DNA from: Chitinophagaceae bacterium
Lineage (GTDB): Bacteria > Bacteroidota > Bacteroidia > Chitinophagales > Chitinophagaceae
Length of the DNA stretch: 9,848 nt
NCBI GenBank assembly: GCA_947472635.1
Contig: CANJDY010000079.1
Location: 1-9,848 of the forward strand
Direction of reading: 5' to 3'
This document shows positions 1-6,909 of the stretch, in pieces (the stretch's first letter is position 1; the number at the start of each line of letters is the position of its first letter). Under the pieces are notes generated by a model that had not been told where the DNA came from, searched no databases, and was given only the letters and a program-made list of their open reading frames with translations. A program made the translations under genes and the position numbers.

Positions 1-1
1 A

Positions 2-1354
2 CCATTGTACTTTAAAAATAAAGTAGCAACCCTTCCCGAATTTATAGAAAGACGGTACTGCAAGAATTCAAGAACAGTTCTGGCTTTTATAGGTATTATT
101 GGCGCATTATTTGTCCATATTGGAATGAGCTTATATGCTGGGGCTGTTGTTTTCGAAAGTTTTTTTGGAATTAGTGTTGTTTGGTCTATTACACTCATCT
201 CTCTGATCACTACAATATACACGGTATTAGGAGGTTTAAAAGCAGTAGTAATTACTGAATCAATCCAAACTGTTATTCTTTTTACAGGTACCATTTTATT
301 GACTGGCTATGCAATTTCAGCGTTAAGTGACCATGGCATTCATTCAATGGAAGCCTTTAAACAAGCGATAAAACCAGGGCAATTAAGTATTTTACATACC
401 AATGAATCCATCAATGCCCTATCACCAAAAGGCTCTTCATCGGGTTTAACATGGTATGCCTGTTTATTGGGCTACCCTGTTTTAGGAATATGGTATTGGT
501 GTAGTGATCAAACACATGTACAAAGGGTTTTAGGTGCAGATTCATTAAGAGATGCCAAACTGGGGCCTCTTTTTGCAGGATTTTTGAAATTATTCCCCGT
601 TTTTATTCTCATATTACCAGGTATTATTGGGTATGCCATATTCAGAAATGAAATTGGTGAAAATGCCAATCAAACATTTCCCTATTTGGTCAATACATTA
701 TTACCTACTGGAATAAAAGGTATTGTGTCAGCAGCTTTATTGGCAGCATTAATGAGTAATATAGCAGCTGCTTTAAATAGTATTGGCACTTTAGCTGCTT
801 TCGATATTGCTCAGCGTATAAAGCCGAATCTGAATGACAAGTCACTAATTAAAACTGGTAGAATTGCTTCCATTATAGTAATGATTTTAGCTATGATTTG
901 GAGCACCCAAGGTGGAAAATTCACTAGCATATTTGAGGCAATCAACCGAATAGCAGCTGCATTGGCACCCCCTATATCTACTGTTTTAGTTTTTGGTGTT
1001 TTATCACATCGGGGCACTAAGCAAGCTTCAATCATTACGTTGATTATTGGGTTTGTGTTAGGGGTTACTGCTTTTTGTTTGGACTACCCAAGTATTAGTG
1101 GTGGAATGATTATTACAGATGGATTAGGTATACCATTTATGATGCAGGCTTGGTGGTTGTTTTGCATCTGCTCAGCAATTTATTGGATCGTAAGTTATAT
1201 GACCCCCACCCCCGATAAGGAAACCATTAAAGAACTAGTGTGGGAAAAACCTTCCCATATTCTAAAAGGAGAAATTAAAGGATGGAGTGACCCAAGATTA
1301 GTTGCTGGTTACCTTCTGATAACGCTTATTTTCTTTTATATGTTTTTTGCTTAA
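2..1354 (+). CDS. Sodium:solute symporter (SSS/SLC5, SGLT-like), 5' end missing
   Basis: Inner-membrane Na+-coupled sugar importer. The reading frame is open to the left edge, so the true start is upstream; the TTG at position 5 is an internal codon. About 450 residues are visible of a family that usually has 500-550. Counting from position 5, family landmarks are LPEFIERRY (residues 10-18), GGLKAV (76-81), WYWCSDQTHVQRVLGA (163-178), AGFLKLFPVF (191-200) and the Na+-site helix AALLAALMSNIAAALNS (243-259). Hydrophobic segments run to the C-terminus, which ends in a transmembrane helix. The WYWC-DQ-QRVL block is typical of SGLT-like sugar carriers. The next gene, a secreted glycosidase, starts 28 bases after the stop, so the carrier probably imports a sugar released by this locus. 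That sugar may be L-fucose, but the sequence does not show this. One oddity is Ser-Asn (251-252) where many relatives have Ser-Ser. Confidence 0.93.
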   Translation, partial: PLYFKNKVATLPEFIERRYCKNSRTVLAFIGIIGALFVHIGMSLYAGAVVFESFFGISVVWSITLISLITTIYTVLGGLKAVVITESIQTVILFTGTILLTGYAISALSDHGIHSMEAFKQAIKPGQLSILHTNESINALSPKGSSSGLTWYACLLGYPVLGIWYWCSDQTHVQRVLGADSLRDAKLGPLFAGFLKLFPVFILILPGIIGYAIFRNEIGENANQTFPYLVNTLLPTGIKGIVSAALLAALMSNIAAALNSIGTLAAFDIAQRIKPNLNDKSLIKTGRIASIIVMILAMIWSTQGGKFTSIFEAINRIAAALAPPISTVLVFGVLSHRGTKQASIITLIIGFVLGVTAFCLDYPSISGGMIITDGLGIPFMMQAWWLFCICSAIYWIVSYMTPTPDKETIKELVWEKPSHILKGEIKGWSDPRLVAGYLLITLIFFYMFFA

Positions 1355-1382
1355 TAAAAAGTGTTGCCAATTAGGAAAATTC

Positions 1383-2507
1383 ATGAGCAAGAAATTATTG
1401 TATAGTATTCTTTTAGGTTTTCTGGCACAATCAGTTGCTGGAGAAATAAAGAATAGTTCATCGAAGGTTTCAACTTTCACTCAAGAAAAAAGTAAACCTC
1501 CACTATTAATCAATCAATCAGACACTATTCCATGCCCGATTTATAATGATCCTAATTACCATGGCTCAGCCGATCCGGAAATAGTTTGGAACGCTCATGA
1601 GAAGGAGTGGTGGATTTTTTACACTGGCCGACGAGCATTAAGGGAAGAAGGTGGAACATCCGCAGCTTGTCCTATTGGTGTAGCGGCCTCAAAAGATTGG
1701 AAGACTTGGCGCTTTGTAGGATATTGTAAGTTCGACGGACTAGGAGGTAAACCGGATGCACCCTTCACATACTGGGCTCCGGGAATTATTCGGGACGGAG
1801 ATACCTATCACATGTTTGTTACATTTAAGCCCGGAATAGAAGGATATTGGGGAGGTGGAGGATGGTGGATTAAACATTATGCTGCACCAGCCAATGATTT
1901 ACTCAATGGCTGGAAAGTGGTTGAAGAGTCTTTAAAATCAACCCATTCAATAGATGCAACGCTATTGAAGGATAATGATAAATGGCTGATGTGGACCCGC
2001 ACTGAAAAAGATAAAATTCAAGGAGTATTCGTCGCTGAAAGCAAAGACCTTCAAAGCTGGACTATCAATGGTTTAGCAAAAGGTGACATAAATGATAAGC
2101 TTATTACCGGTTATGAATACCAAGAAGCCCCTTACGTATTCCTATGGAAGAAAGCTTATTGGATGATTACCGATCCAATCGGACCTGATATTGCGCTCTA
2201 CAAATCTGAAGATCTTATTACATGGAAATTTGTTAGCAAAATATTAGATCAACCATTAGCTCCATCTTGTAATATCGGTATTGCCCGGCATCCAAGTGTC
2301 TCTGTCCTTGGCGACCGCGCCTTCCTATTTTATCATGTAGAACCATTTCGGAATTATGATATCCCTTATCCAGAAGTAGCGCCTAAAAACAAAAAAATAT
2401 TTTTACAAATTACAGAACTGAATTATGGTAATGGAAAGCCTTTTACTGATCGTAGTAAACGAATTGTATTATCTTCATTACCGTTTCCGGATGGTAGGAT
2501 ACGTTAG
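1383..2507 (+). CDS. Secreted GH43-like five-bladed beta-propeller glycoside hydrolase
   Basis: Probable exo-acting glycosidase outside the cytoplasm, 374 residues. I chose the ATG at 1383 because AGGA lies six bases upstream (1373-1376) and the protein then opens with a signal peptide (MSKKLLYSILLGFLAQSVAG); the frame extends further up only to a TTG overlapping the symporter. The fold resembles clan GH-F (GH43 and relatives). The three acidic residues expected there can be placed: Asp64 in SADPEIV (base), Asp191 in SIDATLL (pKa modulator) and Glu248 in YQEAPYVF (acid). Other blade motifs are WWIFYTGR (76-83), YWAPGIIRDGDTYHMFVTF (130-148) and IARHPSVS (300-307). There is no lipobox cysteine, so it is probably periplasmic or secreted rather than a lipoprotein. 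Family-level assignment (GH43, GH117 or an unclassified relative) and substrate cannot be settled by eye; the sulfatases and fucose genes suggest an algal sulfated-glycan oligosaccharide. Confidence 0.82.
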   Translation: MSKKLLYSILLGFLAQSVAGEIKNSSSKVSTFTQEKSKPPLLINQSDTIPCPIYNDPNYHGSADPEIVWNAHEKEWWIFYTGRRALREEGGTSAACPIGVAASKDWKTWRFVGYCKFDGLGGKPDAPFTYWAPGIIRDGDTYHMFVTFKPGIEGYWGGGGWWIKHYAAPANDLLNGWKVVEESLKSTHSIDATLLKDNDKWLMWTRTEKDKIQGVFVAESKDLQSWTINGLAKGDINDKLITGYEYQEAPYVFLWKKAYWMITDPIGPDIALYKSEDLITWKFVSKILDQPLAPSCNIGIARHPSVSVLGDRAFLFYHVEPFRNYDIPYPEVAPKNKKIFLQITELNYGNGKPFTDRSKRIVLSSLPFPDGRIR

Positions 2508-2603
2508 GACAATCTCACCACATAGCCACCAGTAGAGAAAGGGGTTAAACAAAGCATTTCCATTGACCAACCAGTTTAGGGTTGTTTTTGAAATGAGGTC
2601 ACA
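2508..2603 (+). promoter_or_regulatory. Intergenic leader before the sulfatase pair, possible attenuator
   Basis: This 96-base gap separates the glycosidase from the first sulfatase. It holds a short hairpin, CAACC (2568-2572) pairing with GGTTG (2580-2584) around a 7-base loop, followed directly by five T (2585-2589). That has the shape of a weak intrinsic terminator and ends 14 bases before the ATG, so it could trim transcription into the sulfatases. A GAGG at 2595-2598 is a reasonable ribosome-binding site for the ATG at 2604. I found no TAnnTTTG promoter box. The stem is only five pairs, so the terminator reading is tentative. Confidence 0.3.
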
Positions 2604-4046
2604 ATGAAAAATATAATAATTTATATGAATAAAAAAATAATCATTTCGATAATTTTAACTGGATTTATTTTTTTTGCAACGCAGGCCCAAAACTTATTAA
2701 AAAGTCCAAATATTGTTATTTTCTATATGGACGATATGGGCTATGCAGATATGACCATTACTGGCGCCATTGGTTACAGAACACCGAATTTAGATCGGTT
2801 AGCGCATGACGGGGCACTTTTTACACAGTACTATAGCCCAGCTCCAGTATGCTCTGCATCGCGAGCGGGATTACTAACAGGTTGTTATCCTGCACGAGTT
2901 GGAATTACAGGTGTTCTTTTTCCAAATAGTAGTAATGGTTTAAACCCTGAAGAGGAAATAATTCCTGAACTGCTAAAGAAAAAAAAATACAGTTCCTGTG
3001 TAATTGGAAAATGGCACTTAGGAGATGATGCTAAATTTATGCCTATGCAGCAAGGGTTTGACCAATATTATGGACTACCTTATTCAAATGATATGTGGCC
3101 ATACGGAAATGCGAAGAGAGGAAACAAGGCCCCTTCAGTGACACAAACAGATCCGCCATTATGGTTATATGAAGGAAATAAAAAAGTTCAAGAAATAAAG
3201 ACAGCAGATGACATGGATATGCTTACTACTCAATATACTCAAAGGGCAGTGTCATTTATTAAACAAAATAGGAAAAACCCTTTTTTCTTGTACATAGCTC
3301 ATACAATGCCTCATATCCCCCTTGCAGTATCAACTAAGTTTCAAGGAAAGAGTGAGCAAGGTGAGTATGGAGATGTTATGATGGAGATTGATTGGAGCGT
3401 TGGAGAGATTGTAAAAGAACTAAGAGCTATTGGAGCTACCAATAATACATTAATCATATTTACATCCGATAATGGACCATGGATTAGTTATGGTGACCAT
3501 GCGGGGGCATCTGGTGCTTTTAGAGAAGGGAAATTTACTGTATTTGAGGGTGGCCAAAGAGTGCCTTGTATTATGAAATGGCCTGATGTTATCCCAAAAG
3601 GTATGGTTTGTAACAGGTTGGCTTCATCAGTTGATATTCTTCCAACATTAGTTGACATAACTAGCGCTAGCTTACCAGTGAATAAAATCGATGGAGTGAG
3701 TCTATTACCAATTTTGAAAGGTGATTTTTTGTCGGAGCCAAGAAAATTATTTTTATACAATGAGTTAAAAGCTATTCGGGATAATCGTTTTAAATTAGTG
3801 ATGCCTCAAAAATATAGTACAAATATTGGTTCTTTGCCCAATGATGGAGGAAAGAACGCTAAAACTTTGAAGGCTGAAACCGATTTTGCGCTTTATGATT
3901 TGAGGCGCGATGCGGGTGAACGGTATAATGTAATTGAAAAATATCCAGCAGTAGTTGAAAGATTACAAAAAGCAATGAATCAATACAAAGCTGAGTTAGG
4001 TGAAAATGGATATGGTCTAAGGGCTGTTGGGCAAATAATAAAGTAA
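2604..4046 (+). CDS. Secreted S1-family sulfatase (arylsulfatase A-like), C-S-A-S-R active site
   Basis: Hydrolyses sulfate esters, probably on a sulfated glycan, in the periplasm or outside the cell; 480 residues, a normal length. The N-terminus is a signal peptide ending near ATQA-QN. A second ATG at 2625 also gives a complete signal peptide, but GAGG five bases upstream favours 2604. Active-site motifs are in order: metal ligands Asp43-Asp44 (YMDDMGYAD); Cys83 in C-S-A-S-R (83-87), the residue converted to formylglycine; GKWHLG with Lys136 and His138; His233 in AHTMPHIPL; Asp289-Asn290 (TSDNGPW); and Lys310. Position 3 of the core motif is Ala instead of the commoner Pro, a variant known among bacterial sulfatases. 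GKWHLG followed by GFDQYYGLPYSNDM resembles arylsulfatase A/GALNS types. The second sulfatase starts five bases after its stop, so they are almost certainly co-transcribed. No maturation enzyme (FGE or anSME) is in the window. Exact subfamily and substrate are unknown. Confidence 0.95.
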   Translation: MKNIIIYMNKKIIISIILTGFIFFATQAQNLLKSPNIVIFYMDDMGYADMTITGAIGYRTPNLDRLAHDGALFTQYYSPAPVCSASRAGLLTGCYPARVGITGVLFPNSSNGLNPEEEIIPELLKKKKYSSCVIGKWHLGDDAKFMPMQQGFDQYYGLPYSNDMWPYGNAKRGNKAPSVTQTDPPLWLYEGNKKVQEIKTADDMDMLTTQYTQRAVSFIKQNRKNPFFLYIAHTMPHIPLAVSTKFQGKSEQGEYGDVMMEIDWSVGEIVKELRAIGATNNTLIIFTSDNGPWISYGDHAGASGAFREGKFTVFEGGQRVPCIMKWPDVIPKGMVCNRLASSVDILPTLVDITSASLPVNKIDGVSLLPILKGDFLSEPRKLFLYNELKAIRDNRFKLVMPQKYSTNIGSLPNDGGKNAKTLKAETDFALYDLRRDAGERYNVIEKYPAVVERLQKAMNQYKAELGENGYGLRAVGQIIK

Positions 4047-4051
4047 AAAAA

Positions 4052-5695
4052 ATGATAAAGCTGATCTCTTTTTTCATGCTAAGTATTTTTCTGCTTACAC
4101 TAAATGGGTATTCACAAAATCAGAAAAAGCCTAATATTCTAGTAATTGTAGCCGAAGACTTGAGCCTTCATTTAGGCTGTTACGGAGATACGTTAGTTAA
4201 AACACCTAATCTAGACTATTTAGCAAGCGAAGGGGTTCGTTATACCAACATGTTTACCACTGCTGGAGTTTGTGCACCCAGTAGATCTGCCCTAATCACT
4301 GGTATGTATCAAACATCGATTGGTACACACCACATGAGAACATCCGATTTTATTTTACCCAATGCAGCAGGAAATTCAAAAATTAATAACGGGTATTCTA
4401 GAGTGCTCCCGCCAAAAGTAAAATGTTTTTCAGAATATTTAAGAGCCGAGGGGTATTTCTGTTCAAATAATGATAAAACGGATTATCAATTTGATGCACC
4501 CCTAACAGCATGGGATGAAAATGACAAGCAAGCACACTGGCGAAATCGAATGGATTCAAACAAACCATTTTTTTCAATTTTCAATTTTAATGTAACCCAT
4601 GAATCTCAGGTATGGAATAGAATAAAAGAACCAATCGAAGTAGATCCATTGAAAGTTTTGGTACCCCCCTATTACCATAATTCACCAAAAATAAGAATGG
4701 GTATTGCACGTTTTTTATCGAACGTAAATGAGTTGGATCGTCAAATTGGAAAACTATTGAATCAATTAGTGGAAGATAGCCTTCTTGATAATACTATAAT
4801 TATATTTTATAGTGACCATGGCGATGGATTGCCCTACGTAAAGAGAGAAATTTTAAATCGAGGTATCCAAGTGCCATTCATAATTCGTTACCCACAAAAG
4901 GAAAAAGCAGGATCCATTGATAGTAATTTACACAGTTTTATAGACATCGCTCCTAGTATTTTATCAGTAGCAAATATTCCTATTCCAAAGTACTTCCAAG
5001 GGACTCCTTTTTTTGGAATCAACGGACCTGGAGTTATTCGGAAATATGTTTTTGCTGCTAGAGATAGGTTAGATAGCGAATATGATAGAGTTCGATCGGT
5101 TAGAGATACTCGATTTCAATATTTGCGAAATTTTTATCCCGAATTACCTTATTACATGAATATAAGTTATCGGCTACGACAACCGATGATGAAAGAAATG
5201 ATTGACCTGCGAGATAGTGGGAAATTGACGCCTTTAGAAATGAGGTGGTTTCAACCAAAAGAAGGAACCGAAGAGTTATATGATTTGGAAAAAGACCCCT
5301 ATCAATTTAATAACTTGGCGAAAAAAAAGGAATACCAATATAAGCTTAGGGAGCTTAGTAATGCAATGGATAATTGGATTAAAAAATTTGATATTTGGGG
5401 AGATGTGCCAGAGAAAGAAATGGTAGCGCAACAGTGGCCAAATGGAATTCAACCTGCCACAGAAATTCCTACAGTAGCAATAAAAAATAAAAAATGTATA
5501 TTAACTTGTAAAACTAATGGAGCTTCCATTGCCTATAAAATTTGGAGTAAAAGCGACAAGGAACCTACCCATTGGACACTGTACTCAAAGCCGTTTTTTA
5601 TTTCAAACAAGGATACCCTACAATCAGTTGCCATTAGAATTGGCTATTCTCAAAGCAAAGAATTTACAAAAGATAACCTTACTGAAAATAAATAG
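4052..5695 (+). CDS. Secreted S1-family sulfatase with C-terminal beta-sandwich (CHB_HEX_C-like) domain
   Basis: Second sulfatase, 547 residues, clearly distinct from its neighbour and so likely acting on another sulfate position. It opens with a signal peptide (about residues 1-21, LLTLNGYSQ). Metal and catalytic landmarks: Glu35-Asp36 (VAEDLS) in place of the usual Asp-Asp, Cys74 in the canonical C-A-P-S-R (74-78) that becomes formylglycine, GTHHMRT (91-97), NNDKTDY (139-145), His183 in FNVTHES, and Asp255-His256 (YSDHGDG). The catalytic domain ends near residue 450. Residues about 468-540 form a separate module with the pattern IAYKIW, W-TLYSKPFFI, DTLQSVAIRIGY, which resembles the chitobiase/hexosaminidase C-terminal Ig-like domain found on many polysaccharide-locus enzymes. 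The five-base gap after the previous gene is A-rich with no clear Shine-Dalgarno, normal for Bacteroidota. This is the last gene of the plus-strand run; the next gene is convergent. Confidence 0.94.
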   Translation: MIKLISFFMLSIFLLTLNGYSQNQKKPNILVIVAEDLSLHLGCYGDTLVKTPNLDYLASEGVRYTNMFTTAGVCAPSRSALITGMYQTSIGTHHMRTSDFILPNAAGNSKINNGYSRVLPPKVKCFSEYLRAEGYFCSNNDKTDYQFDAPLTAWDENDKQAHWRNRMDSNKPFFSIFNFNVTHESQVWNRIKEPIEVDPLKVLVPPYYHNSPKIRMGIARFLSNVNELDRQIGKLLNQLVEDSLLDNTIIIFYSDHGDGLPYVKREILNRGIQVPFIIRYPQKEKAGSIDSNLHSFIDIAPSILSVANIPIPKYFQGTPFFGINGPGVIRKYVFAARDRLDSEYDRVRSVRDTRFQYLRNFYPELPYYMNISYRLRQPMMKEMIDLRDSGKLTPLEMRWFQPKEGTEELYDLEKDPYQFNNLAKKKEYQYKLRELSNAMDNWIKKFDIWGDVPEKEMVAQQWPNGIQPATEIPTVAIKNKKCILTCKTNGASIAYKIWSKSDKEPTHWTLYSKPFFISNKDTLQSVAIRIGYSQSKEFTKDNLTENK

Positions 5696-5786
5696 TATTG
5701 AAATTTGAAGGACAACCAATATAAATTATCCTATTACTTGTATTTGCTATCCTAATTTGCTACTATTTTGAATGGAAGTACCCATA

Positions 5787-5808
5787 TTAGCATTCATTGA
5801 AATGCTAA
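5787..5808. repeat. Perfect 8-bp inverted repeat in the convergent gap
   Basis: TTAGCATT (5787-5794) and AATGCTAA (5801-5808) are exact reverse complements around the 6-base loop CATTGA. It sits 92 bases after the sulfatase stop, between convergent genes, where a terminator is expected. No T-run follows on either strand, so it may only protect 3' ends or be part of a longer structure with the inverted repeat at 5820-5849. Confidence 0.4.
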
Positions 5809-5819
5809 CTCAATAAAAT

Positions 5820-5849
5820 AAGGAAACTAAATATCTATTTAATTTCCTT
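5820..5849 (-). terminator. Imperfect inverted repeat overlapping the DUF1080 stop codon, likely terminator
   Basis: AAGGAAACTAAATA (5820-5833) pairs with TATTTAATTTCCTT (5836-5849) with one mismatch (C5827 against A5842); the innermost bases must form the loop. The stop codon of the minus-strand gene is inside it. Read on the minus strand the hairpin is followed by ATTTTATTG, a T-rich tract, so it fits an AT-rich intrinsic terminator for DUF1080. On the plus strand the following bases are less T-rich, so service to the sulfatase operon is less certain. Confidence 0.45.
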
Positions 5850-6611
5850 TAACATAATATTTCGGTATTCTACTTTCATTGGCGGTCCCACATGCACTTG
5901 CACACCTATTAAACCAGCTGATTTTCTATTAACAGGATCATTATCTGTTACATCAGTCGTTAAAACGCCGTTAATATAGTGTTGTAAACGATTTCCCTTT
6001 GCCACAATATGACAGGTATTCCAATCATCCGATTTGATATTTGCCAGCAATTCTTCGGCCTTTCCTAATGAACCAGTTACCGTTCTTACCAACCATGCAT
6101 TTTTTATTACATGATCTTTCAGCGCATCGGTTGAATTTGCTAGAGCATCTACTGTCACAATTTCGCCCCGGTAAGCCAAGGTCGTCCTTGCTCTTTCTTC
6201 GTAATTTTGACCTGTATATCTATTAGCACCATCAATATCAGCTTGGTAACCTTTCAATGCATGGGGTACATCTGTAAGGGCTATACTGCGATAATTGACA
6301 CCACTATTGCCCGACTTGGTTATTTTAAATTCGAGGGTGATTTCAAAATCGGCAGGACTGCCTCCTTGCCAAATAATAAATGAATTGGTTTTTAACAACG
6401 TAGCAGGAGTAATTTCACCAACCATGTTGCCATTTTCAACCCGCCAATAAGTAGGATCCCCTTCCCAGCCAGCAAGGGTTTTACCATCAAATATTTTTAC
6501 AAAGCCAGCTTTATCTTTAGTGCGCTGAGCAATTACATTGAAGTTATACATCATCAACACGCAGATGATTACAACTAATTGCATCAATTTAAAACCCATT
6601 TTTTGTATCAT
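5835..6611 (-). CDS. Secreted DUF1080 protein (3-keto-disaccharide hydrolase-like)
   Basis: 258 residues. An N-terminal hydrophobic segment ending in NVIA-QR (about 1-29) is a signal peptide; there is no lipobox Cys. One concanavalin-like DUF1080 domain fills the rest: GFVKIFDGKTLAGWEG (36-51), YWRVENGNMVGE (55-66), FEITLEFKI (89-97), SGVNYRS (103-109), GYQADID (121-127), GQNYEERARTTLAYRGE (134-150), DWNTCHIVAKGNRLQHYING (196-215) and GLIGVQVHVG (233-242). Some members of this family cleave 3-keto-glycosides made by Gfo/Idh-type or FAD oxidoreductases; others may only bind or cleave glycans. No such oxidoreductase is in the window, so activity here is uncertain. ATG at 6611 is preceded by A-rich sequence with no Shine-Dalgarno; a second ATG at 6599 would also keep the signal peptide. 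It is convergent with the sulfatases and divergent from the toxin-antitoxin pair, so it has its own promoter. Confidence 0.9.
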   Translation of the reverse strand: MIQKMGFKLMQLVVIICVLMMYNFNVIAQRTKDKAGFVKIFDGKTLAGWEGDPTYWRVENGNMVGEITPATLLKTNSFIIWQGGSPADFEITLEFKITKSGNSGVNYRSIALTDVPHALKGYQADIDGANRYTGQNYEERARTTLAYRGEIVTVDALANSTDALKDHVIKNAWLVRTVTGSLGKAEELLANIKSDDWNTCHIVAKGNRLQHYINGVLTTDVTDNDPVNRKSAGLIGVQVHVGPPMKVEYRNIMLKEIK

Positions 6612-6871
6612 TGTATTTTTTTAAATTTAGTAGGAGTCAGTTTACAACAAATCAGTCAAGAATCCAATTAGATCTGAATTAGACCTTACTTTGGCTGCAA
6701 GTGATTACAGCAAAGTTAATATCCAATAAAGTTTCTTCTTTTAAAGATATATGTTTTATCGCTGACATTGTTTCTATTCAAACTTTTATCAACTCACTAT
6801 GAAAATCATATTTAAACCAAACAACTACTACTTGTTAGAATCCCCAGATTATACCAAAGTAGACTTTAGAT
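6612..6871. other. Divergent intergenic region: hairpin, possible -7 box, very small ORF
   Basis: AT-rich region between DUF1080 (leftward) and higBA (rightward). It contains TAACTTTG on the minus strand (6718-6711), a match to the Bacteroidota -7 box about 100 bases before DUF1080, but I see no convincing -33 TTTG at the right distance. An inverted repeat overlaps it: ACTTTGGCTG (6688-6697) with CAGCAAAGT (6708-6716), nine pairs with one bulged G. A 34-codon ORF runs from ATG at 6799 to TGA at 6901-6903; it has no ribosome-binding site and no family I recognise. No larger gene is supported here. Confidence 0.4.
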
Positions 6872-6902
6872 TTTGGAATATAAGCAAGTTTACATACCTT
6901 TG
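6872..6902 (+). promoter_or_regulatory. Bacteroidota-type promoter for higBA
   Basis: TTTG at 6872-6875, a spacer of exactly 19 bases, then TACCTTTG at 6895-6902 match the Bacteroidota sigma-ABfr consensus (TTTG about -33, TAnnTTTG about -7). Transcription would begin near 6908-6911, leaving a leader of about 15-20 bases before the ATG at 6927. This also argues against the TTG at 6873 as the toxin start, since that codon lies inside the promoter. Confidence 0.7.
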
Positions 6903-6909
6903 ACGTTAG

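Noticed and set aside
811..1035. Minus-strand open frame of 74 codons inside the symporter
   Set aside because: Antisense to a well-conserved transporter, no family resemblance and no start signals.
1298..1480. Minus-strand open frame across the symporter/glycosidase junction
   Set aside because: It overlaps two supported genes on the other strand and has no recognisable features.
3488..3760. Minus-strand open frame inside the first sulfatase
   Set aside because: Antisense shadow of conserved sulfatase sequence.
3859..4077. Minus-strand open frame over the sulfatase junction
   Set aside because: Shadow of two supported genes; the hydrophobic look comes from reading antisense to the coding sequence and the next signal peptide.
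5517..5708. Alternative plus-strand frame at the end of the second sulfatase
   Set aside because: The in-frame sulfatase C-terminal module explains this stretch; no sign of a frameshift.
6041..6226. Plus-strand open frame inside DUF1080
   Set aside because: Antisense to conserved DUF1080 motifs.
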